Assembly (NCBI GenBank): GCA_002381185.1
Contig: DFOA01000004.1
Location: forward strand, 1 to 29,100
Source of the DNA: Firmicutes bacterium UBA3553
GTDB taxonomy: Bacteria > Bacillota > Clostridia > Tissierellales > Sedimentibacteraceae
Direction: 5' to 3'
DNA: 29,100 nucleotides
The notes below the pieces were generated by a model. The model saw nothing but the letters and a program-made list of their open reading frames with translations. It was not told the origin of the DNA and searched no databases. The translations under genes were made by a program, and so were the position numbers. Below are positions 1 through 7,181 of this stretch, piece after piece; within the stretch, counting starts at the first letter, position 1; each line of letters opens with the position of its first letter.

Positions 1-689
1 ATTTTTAGATTAGCATAAACAACATAGGCAATAGTTACAGCCATCATTACTGCGAAGCAAAACCAGCGGTATCCCAAGTTTGTAAATACTTCAACTTGAG
101 CAATACCTTGAGAAATCATTACATTGTAAGGATTCAATGTACCGGCTGCGAAACCTATATATGATCCAAGAGCCAGAATAGCCATTCCGAGCATTGCATC
201 ATATCCTAATGCAATGGCTAGACCTACAACCAGAGGATAGAATCCAAACAGTTCTGATAACATACCGAAAACAGAACCGCAGAGACCAAAGATAATCATC
301 ATAACAATAATTAAGATTCGGCTGGATTTTCCTAATTTTTTTAATGCAACACCAATACCGGCGTGGAAAGCACCTGTCTGCACCATAATTCTAAATGTTG
401 CACAGCAAGTGAATACCATGAAGATGGTTCCTGCCATATTAACGCAGCCTCTGTACAGTGCAGAGAATACACCTAATACACCAGTAGGTTCCCCTGAGCC
501 TTCTTCAAGATATTTAAAGGAATCAGCAATTGCCAGATTACGCGTTGAGCCGTTAATTTCCACCGTTTCATATTCAAATGCACCCGGAGGAATAATCCAT
601 GATAAAATCGCCACTATAACTACCATCAAGAAAACGATAATCCAAGTGTTAGGCATCTGGAACTTTTTCTTAGTTTTTTCGTTTAACAT
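1..689 (-). CDS. YfcC/DcuC-type carrier, partial
   Basis: This is the N-terminal ~229 residues of a polytopic membrane protein whose C-terminus lies beyond the left edge. I translated it from the reverse strand. It starts MLNEKTKKKFQMPNTW, then has a first membrane span ending in SWIIPPGAFEY, an extracytoplasmic loop, and further spans with glycine-rich turns such as GSYIGFAAGTLNPY. The SWI-PPG-F opening is typical of YfcC-like members of the C4-dicarboxylate/DcuC superfamily (Pfam DcuC, PF03606), which carry dicarboxylates, amino acids or peptides. The ATG at 689 follows a good GGAG site. It lies 81 bp downstream of iadA on the same strand, so import of an acidic amino acid or isoaspartyl dipeptide is a reasonable inference. 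The substrate cannot be read from the sequence. Confidence 0.8.
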   Translation of the reverse strand, partial: MLNEKTKKKFQMPNTWIIVFLMVVIVAILSWIIPPGAFEYETVEINGSTRNLAIADSFKYLEEGSGEPTGVLGVFSALYRGCVNMAGTIFMVFTCCATFRIMVQTGAFHAGIGVALKKLGKSSRILIIVMMIIFGLCGSVFGMLSELFGFYPLVVGLAIALGYDAMLGMAILALGSYIGFAAGTLNPYNVMISQGIAQVEVFTNLGYRWFCFAVMMAVTIAYVVYANLK

Positions 690-770
690 AATTAATATCT
701 CCTTTTTTAAAATAATAAAAATATTTAAAATTTCGTTTTGGATTACAAACCAATTTACATAAGATAATGG

Positions 771-1907
771 TTAAAATTCGAAATATGCAGATACCTGCAT
801 TTCGCCATCCTTAAGCATACACTTTCCCATAGCATATACCGTGTTTATCTTGAGATTTTCATCAAGTAAAACTATATCCGCATCAGCTCCGTCTGCTAAA
901 ACTCCCTTTGCGGGATATAAGTTAAGTGCCTTTGCAACGTTTTCTGTCACAGGCTTAATTGCTTTTTCAAGCGGACAGTTTTGCATTTCTACCATCGCTT
1001 TAATTGTGGAATGAAGTGCTGATATACTACCTGCACCTATACCTATCATTTCATTCTTTTCGTTCCAAATAGGTAGGCTTCCGTTTCCGTCTGTACTGAT
1101 GGTAACGCTACCTTCAGGTGCTTCATCCATGGAACGAACTAGAAGAGCACTACGGTTAAACATATCGTTCGGGTCACATGTGAAATCGATATATCCACCC
1201 ATTTTAGCGAAGCGGATGGCTGCATCATATTTTGCCGCCAAGTGAGTCGGTCTAAATGTTTTAATCGGAATCTCTGTGCTCTCAACGATATCGAAAAGCA
1301 TATCTAATTGGGCTTTTCCGCTTCCCGTATGCAGATGTACTATCCCGGGCTTTCCTGAAAGCATCCCGGCTACTCTTGTATCTGAAGCCAACTTAATGAG
1401 TGATTCTTTCGTCATATTACTGGAACGATGGTCGGAAATCGCAATTTTCACTCCGATGATTTCATCAACAAATACGATATCGTCCATTACATTGCCGGTC
1501 AAAGTCGGAGAAGGATAGTTATAATTTCCGGTGAGACAGTATGCCGTCAAGCCAAATTCCTTTAGGGCTTTAGTTTTAGCCACCAAGTTTGCAACACTTC
1601 GAGTAGTGCCGTCAGTTCCCAGCAACCCTACAATAGTAGTAACTCCGGCCTTTACCGGTTCACTAAACTTCAGCGGAGGAACTTGTGTGATAAAACTGCC
1701 TTCTCCACCACCACCTGTTATATGAACGTGTTGGTCTATATATCCCGGTATTGCAGTCATACCATTGCCGTCTACTTCTTCGAGACCATCATATGTAACC
1801 TTAATGCGATCGGCTATTTGCTCAATTTTTCCGTTGGCTATTAGGATTTCACTCGGTTTCCATTCTCCGTCTCTATATGCTTTTACATTTCTCATTAACT
1901 GAATCAA
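771..1907 (-). CDS. iadA: Isoaspartyl dipeptidase (beta-aspartyl peptidase)
   Basis: A 378-residue amidohydrolase-fold metalloenzyme that cleaves beta-aspartyl (isoAsp-X) dipeptides formed by spontaneous damage to Asp/Asn. The binuclear zinc ligands of E. coli IadA can all be placed: H60 and H62 in QHVHITGGGGEG, the carboxylated lysine K154 in GVKIAISDHRSSN, H193 in HLHTGSG, H222 in PTHLAA and D273 in STDGNGS. The GGGGEG loop is characteristic of IadA. Length matches the family (about 390). The start is a TTG at 1907 because AAAGGAGG lies about 9 nt upstream; the in-frame ATG at 1895 would be some 20 nt from that site. It is the first gene of a probable operon with the downstream carrier. Confidence 0.92.
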   Translation of the reverse strand: MIQLMRNVKAYRDGEWKPSEILIANGKIEQIADRIKVTYDGLEEVDGNGMTAIPGYIDQHVHITGGGGEGSFITQVPPLKFSEPVKAGVTTIVGLLGTDGTTRSVANLVAKTKALKEFGLTAYCLTGNYNYPSPTLTGNVMDDIVFVDEIIGVKIAISDHRSSNMTKESLIKLASDTRVAGMLSGKPGIVHLHTGSGKAQLDMLFDIVESTEIPIKTFRPTHLAAKYDAAIRFAKMGGYIDFTCDPNDMFNRSALLVRSMDEAPEGSVTISTDGNGSLPIWNEKNEMIGIGAGSISALHSTIKAMVEMQNCPLEKAIKPVTENVAKALNLYPAKGVLADGADADIVLLDENLKINTVYAMGKCMLKDGEMQVSAYFEF

Positions 1908-2184
1908 AGAAAAGCGCCTCCTTTCATAGTATCATCTCGTGGTTTCATCTTATATCTATAATAGCCCTATATTAAACTGCCTTTATGGACAAAAGATAGA
2001 TGATTCTTTGAAAGTACTATTGTGCAAAAGATATGCCAAGATTGTCTGAATTGTAATAAAAAATTAAATATATATTCAAAAAAATAAAGAAATAGTTAAA
2101 ATTCAATGTTTCCTTGTTTAAAAACAAAAATCCATGCTTAGCACAAAAGAGAACTTCTGAGAGAATACCCAAACAGAATGGACG

Positions 2185-2228
2185 AATGGTCGTCAAATGG
2201 TTGTTTAATGGTCGTAAAACCAACCATT
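2185..2228. repeat. Three 11-bp tandem repeats plus inverted half
   Basis: Three head-to-tail copies of AATGGTYGTNN lie at 2185-2195, 2196-2206 and 2207-2217, preceded by a partial copy (AATGGACG, 2177-2184). The 8-mer AATGGTTG at 2196-2203 is exactly inverted as CAACCATT at 2221-2228. A period of 11 bp is about one helical turn, so a multimeric protein-binding site is possible, but so is a decayed coding repeat. It lies about 275 bp upstream of iadA on the opposite side of a gene-free stretch (1908-2430) that otherwise holds only the scrap at 2253-2345. Confidence 0.5.
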
Positions 2229-2252
2229 ATTGAGTTGTATTCGGTGCTAGTT

Positions 2253-2345
2253 TTCTATCCGATGTTCGACAGATGTGATACGATGGAACTTGCCAAAAAA
2301 TACGGCACCCCTCTTTATGTCATTTACGCCAAGGGAATGGGATAA
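2253..2345 (+). pseudogene. N-terminal scrap of diaminopimelate decarboxylase-like gene
   Basis: An open stretch of about 30 codons reads MFDRCDTMELAKKYGTPLYV and continues for seven more codons to a TAA at 2343-2345. The LAKKYGTPLYV block is the hallmark of the extreme N-terminus of group IV PLP decarboxylases (LysA and relatives), where it precedes the alanine-racemase-like barrel. Nothing after it resembles the rest of the ~420-residue enzyme and no ribosome binding site precedes it. It is best read as a leftover 5' end after a deletion or insertion. The motif is visible; the family assignment is from memory. Confidence 0.5.
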
Positions 2346-2430
2346 TAATATAGTTTTGAAAACATATTGAACGAGAAGTTATACTATGTTATAGTGAAAT
2401 AACAATATTTGTAAAATTATTAAATAAATT

Positions 2431-2820
2431 TTGTTTAAGGAGAAAGCTTTTATTAAATATTATCACGAAGCAAGTGAGCAATATAAGAAAAAACGAAATC
2501 AATATTTAATGGACTCGATTCAAGCAATTTATGCAGATTTAGAAGATGAGGATCTAACAGGTAGGGCAGTGCTTAATTTAAGCAAAGTTGTTGAGATGAT
2601 GAATTATTTAGCCTCAAAAGTAGCAAATCTTCACAAGGTAAAATTAATGAAGATGCTATGGTATTCAGATAATCTTCATTATAAAAGAGAAGGTAAATCT
2701 ATTAGTGGATTAGCATATAGTGCTCTTCCGATGGGAGCAGTGCCAGAAGGATATGAGGATTTTAGCCTAAGGATTAGTAAAAAAATACAGGTTCATACTG
2801 TTTGTGAGGGATTATCATGA
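2431..2820 (+). pseudogene. Truncated Panacea/SocA-like (DUF4065) antitoxin-type gene
   Basis: The reading frame encodes a helical stretch (EASEQYKKKRNQYLMDS) and then KVKLMKMLWYSDNLHYKREG and SGLAYSALPMGAVPEGYE. This K-LMK-LWYSD ... Y-ALPMGAVP pattern is that of the Panacea/SocA domain (DUF4065), common in proteolysis-linked or domain-swapped antitoxins. Intact relatives usually carry an N-terminal zinc-finger/HTH part, which is missing here, and the domain should run ~70 residues past PEGYE, whereas this frame ends in unrelated residues. The only start is a TTG with no ribosome binding site, and an in-frame stop lies just upstream. It is therefore truncated at both ends. No partner toxin is adjacent. 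Confidence 0.6.
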
Positions 2821-2905
2821 TACATTTTATAGATGAAAGAGCAATTGAAGCAAATTTGAGTAAGAAGATTAGGATTATTTTTAATAATAGCATGAAGAGT
2901 TTACA

Positions 2906-2930
2906 GGGGGCTTGTCCGCCCCCTATATTT
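2906..2930 (+). terminator. Rho-independent terminator
   Basis: A perfect GC stem GGGGGC / GCCCCC around the loop TTGTCC (2906-2923) is followed by a T-rich tail (TATATTTTATTTAT). It lies between the decayed Panacea gene on the plus strand and the end of the DUF2922 gene on the minus strand. It may stop transcription from both sides, although the minus-strand tail is poor in T. Confidence 0.7.
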
Positions 2931-2933
2931 TAT

Positions 2934-3143
2934 TTATAATAATTTATTTGTCATAATTGTTATGATTTCCGCGGATGCCTTTTCCTTCAGGCCGCCTTTT
3001 ATATCAAATGCGTCTGCAGCGATAATATCATCCATAACCGCGCTTACCTGTTCTGCCGTCAATTCATCTAAAGGATCATCCAGGTTGCATGAGAAGGTAC
3101 TGCCTTCTGCACATTTGAAGGACATAGTCAATTTTGTGGACAT
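2934..3143 (-). CDS. DUF2922 family small protein
   Basis: A 69-residue protein starting MSTKLTMSFKCAEG. The pattern 'T-L-M-F ... LDDP-D-LT-E-V--VMD-IIA---F' (here NLDDPLDELTAEQVSAVMDD) is that of DUF2922, a small clostridial and bacillary family of unknown function. The ATG at 3143 is chosen because AGGGGGTGAT lies just upstream; the longer frame to 3161 has no better site. It follows the DUF1659 gene by 35 bp on the same strand and both share a nearly identical GGGGGTGA ribosome binding site, so they form one operon. This gene pairing is seen repeatedly in Firmicutes. Confidence 0.8.
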   Translation of the reverse strand: MSTKLTMSFKCAEGSTFSCNLDDPLDELTAEQVSAVMDDIIAADAFDIKGGLKEKASAEIITIMTNKLL

Positions 3144-3178
3144 TGCATCACCCCCTTGCATTCAGATTCATATTGATG

Positions 3179-3403
3179 TTATTCCTCTACAAGCATATAT
3201 TCTTCATTCTTAATAATATCCCTAAGAGAATGCTTTTGAAGAGATGCAATTTTTCTCGAGATGTCAAACAAAACTTCATTTCCGGCTTCCGACCGTGCCT
3301 TATCCAGAGTTTTATATTTCGTAATTTGCTTGTTATTGTCATCGAGACCTGCGTTCAGCACTAATCTGACCTTGGTATTCTTGTGAATTGCTGTTACACT
3401 CAT
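3179..3403 (-). CDS. DUF1659 family small protein
   Basis: A 74-residue protein, MSVTAIHKNTKVRLVLNAG onward. The block 'K--T-----A-------F--------L' (KTLDKARSEAGNEVLFDISR) and the position before a DUF2922 gene identify it as DUF1659, function unknown. The start at 3403 is preceded by GGGGGGTGAG; the frame could extend back to a GTG at 3421 but without a ribosome binding site. It is the upstream member of the pair. A LytTR regulator gene ends 66 bp beyond its start on the same strand, so read-through or local regulation is possible. Confidence 0.75.
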   Translation of the reverse strand: MSVTAIHKNTKVRLVLNAGLDDNNKQITKYKTLDKARSEAGNEVLFDISRKIASLQKHSLRDIIKNEEYMLVEE

Positions 3404-3469
3404 AATCTCACCCCCCTTCACCCCATTATATACACATGCTGCCGGAAGGTGACAAGCAGTGGCGAATCA

Positions 3470-4150
3470 TCAGTAGTTGAATGCATTAACGCCCGTAATT
3501 GAAAGCGAAAGCGACTTGAAAAAGTTCTTCTGACCAATCCTTGACATTGGAATTTCCACACCGGATTTCATTATGAGGGTTTTATAGTCATCGCTTACTT
3601 GCTCAATATTAAAAAAATTAACAATGAATCCCTTGCTGCATTTTATAAAATAATTTGCGTCCAGCTCGGTTAATATACCGGACAGGGAATCCGGCACTTC
3701 CATAGTTTCTCCGCTGCTAAGATAAAATATCGATTTATTCTTTTCCTTATAAATACATTCGATGTCTGAGTGTTGAATCAGCTGGGACATTTTTGCGTTT
3801 TTTGCCGCATAGACACCGTAGGGACAGGTGTGTGATGATTTAACTGCTTCAAGCATATGTTTTTTAAGCTCTGTTTGTGTCAAAGGGAACTTCAGTTTTC
3901 CGTAAGCATAGCGCGTAGTATGCCTGTCGAAATTTTTATAAATTTTCAGCAGATATCGCAGGATACCCTTTTCATTCATCATAAAAAGCATGTAATCATC
4001 CTTGAGCAAAAATTCCCTCAGAAATTGTCCTGAGTCGGAAATTCGGTGTATTTCAAAAGGAATATCATTTTCATTCAGGTATTTGGATAACACATCTTCT
4101 ACTTGATTCAGCTTTTCAGCATCTCCGTATAAGGCAATTTTATTTTTCAT
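3470..4150 (-). CDS. LytTR-type DNA-binding regulator, atypical N-terminus
   Basis: A 226-residue protein. The C-terminal ~100 residues fit a LytTR DNA-binding domain: SDIECIYKEKNKSIFYLSSG, then YFIKCSKGFIVNFFNIEQVS and GVEIPMSR, matching the usual 'I-YI----K---I-L--G ... F-R-h---iVN---I' layout. The N-terminal ~110 residues begin MKNKIALYGDAEKLNQVEDV and look like a receiver fold, but lack the acidic pair after strand 1 and a clear phospho-acceptor Asp (strand 3 region reads YMLFMMNEKG). Phosphorylation by a histidine kinase is therefore doubtful, and none is encoded nearby. The ATG at 4150 is preferred (AAGGA 10 nt upstream) over a TTG at 4159. It is paralogous to the gene at 4334-5023. Confidence 0.8.
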   Translation of the reverse strand: MKNKIALYGDAEKLNQVEDVLSKYLNENDIPFEIHRISDSGQFLREFLLKDDYMLFMMNEKGILRYLLKIYKNFDRHTTRYAYGKLKFPLTQTELKKHMLEAVKSSHTCPYGVYAAKNAKMSQLIQHSDIECIYKEKNKSIFYLSSGETMEVPDSLSGILTELDANYFIKCSKGFIVNFFNIEQVSDDYKTLIMKSGVEIPMSRIGQKNFFKSLSLSITGVNAFNY

Positions 4151-4191
4151 ATTAATCAATCCTTCTGTTTTGGTTAATAAGGTGTTGCATT

Positions 4192-4225
4192 TGTATACAT
4201 TTGGTGCGTATATGTATACATTTGG
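4192..4225 (-). promoter_or_regulatory. Two perfect 13-bp direct repeats, 21-bp period: likely LytTR site
   Basis: TGTATACATTTGG occurs at 4192-4204 and again, identically, at 4213-4225. Start-to-start spacing is 21 bp, two helical turns. LytTR-domain proteins are known to bind pairs of short direct repeats at about this period, and this pair begins 42 bp upstream of a LytTR gene start. Autoregulation, or control by the neighbouring paralogue, is the natural inference. The exact bases differ from the best-known AgrA/ComE consensus, so the binding protein is unproven. Confidence 0.6.
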
Positions 4226-4333
4226 AAAATGTGATTATTTCAACGTAAATTCAAGCTGATGCGAAATGAATATGCAGTTCGCGAAGTAAAGTTCTAAAAA
4301 ATTCAACCTCATTTTGAATGTATATACAGCATT

Positions 4334-5023
4334 CTAATCGTCAAGAGTTTTAAGGTCTGCCAGTCTCGAAACCGACATTGAATATATTTCTGCAAACTTT
4401 TTAAAATATCCTTCTGTCATCAGGACCTTGGCGCCTGATTTAAACTCTATAACCCTGCTGCTTTTTTCCGAACGGTGTATTTTATGGATATTACGTGTAT
4501 TTACAATAACTCCTATGCAGCATTTTACAAAATACTTTCTGTTGATTTCGTCATTTATCTTTCCTATATTCTTTGAAATAACTTCCCTGTCTCCGTTTGT
4601 CAGGTGAATTATGGTTTTTTTATTATCACTCTGGATGTAATCTATTTCGTTGTATGGTATTTTACGTGTGAAACCGCGGTGAGTTACGGTATATTCTCCG
4701 GAGGAGTAAAAGCTTGCCAGCTCCGGGTTTCTCATGAGCTCCTCGTCTATTTCCTCAGGCGTGGGGGGAAAACTCATAGTACCTTTGGCAATATAATAGT
4801 CGTGCTTGCTGCCGTCACCTTTAATTACATAAGCAGTACTGCCGTCCAAGCATGCCACAATAAGCCGGTAATATCTGTTGAACAGATAATTTTCCATGAG
4901 CTCCTGCGGATTTGATAAATAACGAAAACTAAAGGAAATTTTGTTTTCCTTAAGGGGGTTTTGCAATGCTTCCTCCAGGATTTTACGCTCCTGTGCACTG
5001 CCGTACAACAATATTTTCAGCAT
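4334..5023 (-). CDS. LytTR-type DNA-binding regulator, atypical N-terminus (paralogue)
   Basis: A 229-residue protein starting MLKILLYGSAQERKILEEAL. The C-terminal half is a clear LytTR domain: IPYNEIDYIQSDNKKTIIHL, then NRKYFVKCCIGVIVNTRNIH and KSGAKVLMTEGYFKKF. The N-terminal part resembles a receiver but has LYGSA where the acidic pair should be; an Asp in VACLDGS could sit at the acceptor position, so function as a phospho-switch is uncertain. The ATG at 5023 has GGAG 8 nt upstream; an upstream GTG at 5029 does not. It is divergent in sequence from, but the same architecture as, the gene at 3470-4150, suggesting an old duplication. About 180 bp with the direct-repeat site separates them. 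Confidence 0.8.
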   Translation of the reverse strand: MLKILLYGSAQERKILEEALQNPLKENKISFSFRYLSNPQELMENYLFNRYYRLIVACLDGSTAYVIKGDGSKHDYYIAKGTMSFPPTPEEIDEELMRNPELASFYSSGEYTVTHRGFTRKIPYNEIDYIQSDNKKTIIHLTNGDREVISKNIGKINDEINRKYFVKCCIGVIVNTRNIHKIHRSEKSSRVIEFKSGAKVLMTEGYFKKFAEIYSMSVSRLADLKTLDD

Positions 5024-5207
5024 GAACACAACTCCTGTATAGTATTACTATCATTGTATTCTTCAATACATCAGTTGTTACAGCTTGTTTTTATTTCCAT
5101 CTCTTTCATGTATTTACCAACATTTGATGAATCCAAGAGAACAGGTTCTATATCAGCACTTATGTTTATACGTAGCCGATAGTACAGAACTTTAAAGAGG
5201 TTTTTTC

Positions 5208-5236
5208 TTGCTGGAAATCGTTTTAAATGGTATAAT
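5208..5236 (+). promoter_or_regulatory. SigA-type promoter
   Basis: TTGCTG (5208-5213) and TATAAT (5231-5236) are separated by exactly 17 bp. It points toward the nitrilase-like gene at 5554 and would leave a leader of about 310 nt. Identical hexamers and spacing recur at 7105-7133 before the next gene of the same group. Confidence 0.6.
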
Positions 5237-5434
5237 GATGGTAGAATATAGTAGATATAATATTGATGAAAGGTAATGTATCAGTTTAAGTCCTAAATAT
5301 TATTACACAGCCGTATAATCATTTTTAAATTTTATATCAAACACATTAATACCAATTATCAGAGATATGCTGGTTACAGTTTTTAGCAATTATACTGTCA
5401 TGGAATAGAGCATTCTGAAGCAGTAAGTAATTAC

Positions 5435-5533
5435 ATGTATGAATTAAGTTTTTCAGGTGAAAAATTGAGTGAGTTGGAGTTAACCGTAATAATATATGCA
5501 GCATTATTGCTTTCTCTACCCTCAATACTATAA
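5435..5533 (+). CDS. Possible 32-residue membrane peptide
   Basis: A short frame starting MYELSFSGEKLSELEL and ending in a hydrophobic run (TVIIYAALLLSLPSIL) that could be one membrane segment. It ends 20 bp before the nitrilase-like start, inside the leader transcribed from 5208. The ribosome binding site is weak, so it may simply be a chance frame in AT-rich DNA. I do not recognise it. Confidence 0.22.
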   Translation: MYELSFSGEKLSELELTVIIYAALLLSLPSIL

Positions 5534-5553
5534 ACAAGGGAGTGCAAGACAAA

Positions 5554-7086
5554 ATGGATATGGAAAAATCATTAAAAGAAAGTCTATCAAGGTTTGATAC
5601 ATGGTATGATGTTGCTGCCTTTTGTTACGATAATTTAATTGATTTAGTTGGTGATCAGGAATTATTTATTGGAAGGTACATTTTGTTTAACGAATGTGCG
5701 GAAAATAAAAATCCTAATTTGGATAAATTAAGGGTGTTTGAGTCAAAATCTAATATGATCATTCATAAATACAGCTTCGATGTTGAGCGTGGAATACAGA
5801 AGATTTTAGGATTGATGTATTATACAAGAAATGAATTGGATTATTATGGAGATACTGAACTGAATCAAGCGACTTTATTATATTTTTTGTTAGCTGCAAT
5901 TGACCGGTATGCGGCTAGTGTGCGTAATATGAGACATGCGCCGGCACCATTAAATTATGGATATAAGGAAAAATCATATATTTACTTTGCATCTCCTAAA
6001 AGCTTAATTTATGAAGCGGCTATTGCATTGGAATTCAGAGATGTTATCACAGATAAAAGTATAAAGCATTGCCTGACTAATTTGTGTGTGTTGGAGGTTT
6101 CTGAGTGTAAAGGCCTTAAAGAACCAAAATTGGTTACACTTTCTTTTAATATAAACTCAGAATTACCTTCTGTATTATATGAAGATGAATATCAAAAAAA
6201 TAAAGATTCAGTATTAAAGGTAGCGTTAATTCCATTCCTGGGAAAAGATAAAACAGATTTTCATGTAACCTCTGGTGTAAATTTTAAAGTAAAATACTCT
6301 GAAGAATATATTAGATTTGCCGTAAAACGTGCTATAGGACTTTTAGAGAAGGCAATTGACAGCAAGGCTAATATTATTGTTTTCCCTGAATATATGTGTG
6401 CTCCTGAAGTTCAATCAGAAATAGGAAATTTTTTAGCAAGCTTATACGTCCGGGAACCGGAGAGATTGAAGGAAACCATATTGGTTATGGCCGGAAGCGG
6501 GTGGACGGAAGATGATAATAATATTATGCAAATTTTTGATCGTTGCGGAGTGAGGATAGGAACATATTATAAATATTCGAAATTTAATAAAGAAGGGTAT
6601 ATAGAGGGATTATCGGAACCGGGAAAAGAATGTACAATAATTGATGTGATGGGGTTAGGAAGAATACTTCCTTCTATTTGCCGAGATGTTTCAAATGAAG
6701 ACTATACTAAAAGACTGGTTGACAGTTTCAATCCATTTTTGCTGATTACTTCAGCCTGGAGCTCGTCGGTTAATGGTGGGTTTAAAAATCAGTATGACGC
6801 GCTTGCTAAAAGATATCAGGTGACATCTCTGTTATGTAATTGCTGTGAAGCCATTCGTCCCAAATCAGAAATAAGTTGTGTGGCAAGGACGGTAAATTTA
6901 ATTGCAATACCATTTAAGGAATGCTCTATTTGTGCTACCGATTTTTTTGAATTACAACGCAATGAAAGTTGTTATAAAAACTGCGAAAAATATCAGTGTA
7001 TGTTTATTGTAAGCGCAAATTTTTCTAAAGAATGTGTGGAAAATCGACAGGTCATTTTTCCAAGAACAGTAAATATTCACTTATAA
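5554..7086 (+). CDS. Nitrilase-fold hydrolase with unrecognised N-terminal domain
   Basis: A 510-residue protein. The C-terminal half (about residues 220-450) is a carbon-nitrogen hydrolase fold with a plausible complete Glu-Lys-Cys triad: E279 in NIIVFPEY, K340 or K343 in TYYKYSKFN, and C376 in LPSICRDVSNED. The N-terminal ~200 residues are helical, contain FDTWYDVAAFCYDNLIDLVG and RNELDYYGD, and match no family I know; there is no reverse-transcriptase YxDD. The ATG at 5554 follows GGGAGTG; a GTG at 5542 lies within that site. Nitrilase domains occur in anti-phage proteins such as the type 1 defence reverse transcriptases, where they are C-terminal, so a defence effector is one hypothesis. 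A small-molecule amidase is the alternative. The next gene has its own promoter 19 bp past this stop. Confidence 0.75.
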   Translation: MDMEKSLKESLSRFDTWYDVAAFCYDNLIDLVGDQELFIGRYILFNECAENKNPNLDKLRVFESKSNMIIHKYSFDVERGIQKILGLMYYTRNELDYYGDTELNQATLLYFLLAAIDRYAASVRNMRHAPAPLNYGYKEKSYIYFASPKSLIYEAAIALEFRDVITDKSIKHCLTNLCVLEVSECKGLKEPKLVTLSFNINSELPSVLYEDEYQKNKDSVLKVALIPFLGKDKTDFHVTSGVNFKVKYSEEYIRFAVKRAIGLLEKAIDSKANIIVFPEYMCAPEVQSEIGNFLASLYVREPERLKETILVMAGSGWTEDDNNIMQIFDRCGVRIGTYYKYSKFNKEGYIEGLSEPGKECTIIDVMGLGRILPSICRDVSNEDYTKRLVDSFNPFLLITSAWSSSVNGGFKNQYDALAKRYQVTSLLCNCCEAIRPKSEISCVARTVNLIAIPFKECSICATDFFELQRNESCYKNCEKYQCMFIVSANFSKECVENRQVIFPRTVNIHL

Positions 7087-7104
7087 ATTAAAATTATTAT
7101 TCAC

Positions 7105-7133
7105 TTGCTGTTGATTATTGCATATGTTATAAT
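7105..7133 (+). promoter_or_regulatory. SigA-type promoter
   Basis: TTGCTG (7105-7110), a 17-bp spacer and TATAAT (7128-7133) lie about 50 bp before the ATG at 7182. The placement allows the winged-helix and helical genes to be expressed independently of the nitrilase-like gene. Confidence 0.65.
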
Positions 7134-7181
7134 AAAAAGGGTAAACTGTTTATAAACAATTTATTGGAGGCGAGATTAGTA

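Larger units (their letters stand above)
5024..5553. other. Intergenic stretch between LytTR and nitrilase-like genes
   Basis: About 530 bp without a firm gene. On the minus strand, roughly 5088-5210 stays open and reads FKVLYYRLRINISADIEP followed by a short tail to a stop; it has protein-like composition but no convincing start, so it may be the tail of a lost gene. On the plus strand there is a strong promoter at 5208-5236 and a possible 32-codon frame at 5435-5533. The rest is AT-rich with no recognised riboswitch. Confidence 0.4.

Noticed and set aside
409..762. A 117-codon plus-strand frame over the carrier gene
   Set aside because: The minus strand encodes a recognisable membrane carrier with a proper ribosome binding site; the plus frame is its shadow.
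2017..2223. A 68-codon minus-strand frame over the 11-bp repeat array
   Set aside because: Composition is AT-driven (Phe/Asn/Tyr runs), with no ribosome binding site and no recognisable motif.
2817..2939. A 40-codon plus-strand frame (MIHFIDERAIEANLSKK...) overlapping the end of the Panacea remnant by ATGA
   Set aside because: It runs straight through the GC hairpin terminator into CPPP-type codons and has no ribosome binding site; it is most likely chance sequence or decayed 3' DNA.
5088..5210. Minus-strand open stretch reading LYYRLRINISADIEP
   Set aside because: It looks protein-like but has no start codon with a binding site and I could not name a family; kept only as a remark in the intergenic entry.
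5554..6200. Possible reverse transcriptase N-terminus, by analogy with RT-nitrilase defence fusions
   Set aside because: No YxDD-like catalytic motif or RT block order is visible; the YYGD near residue 100 stands alone.
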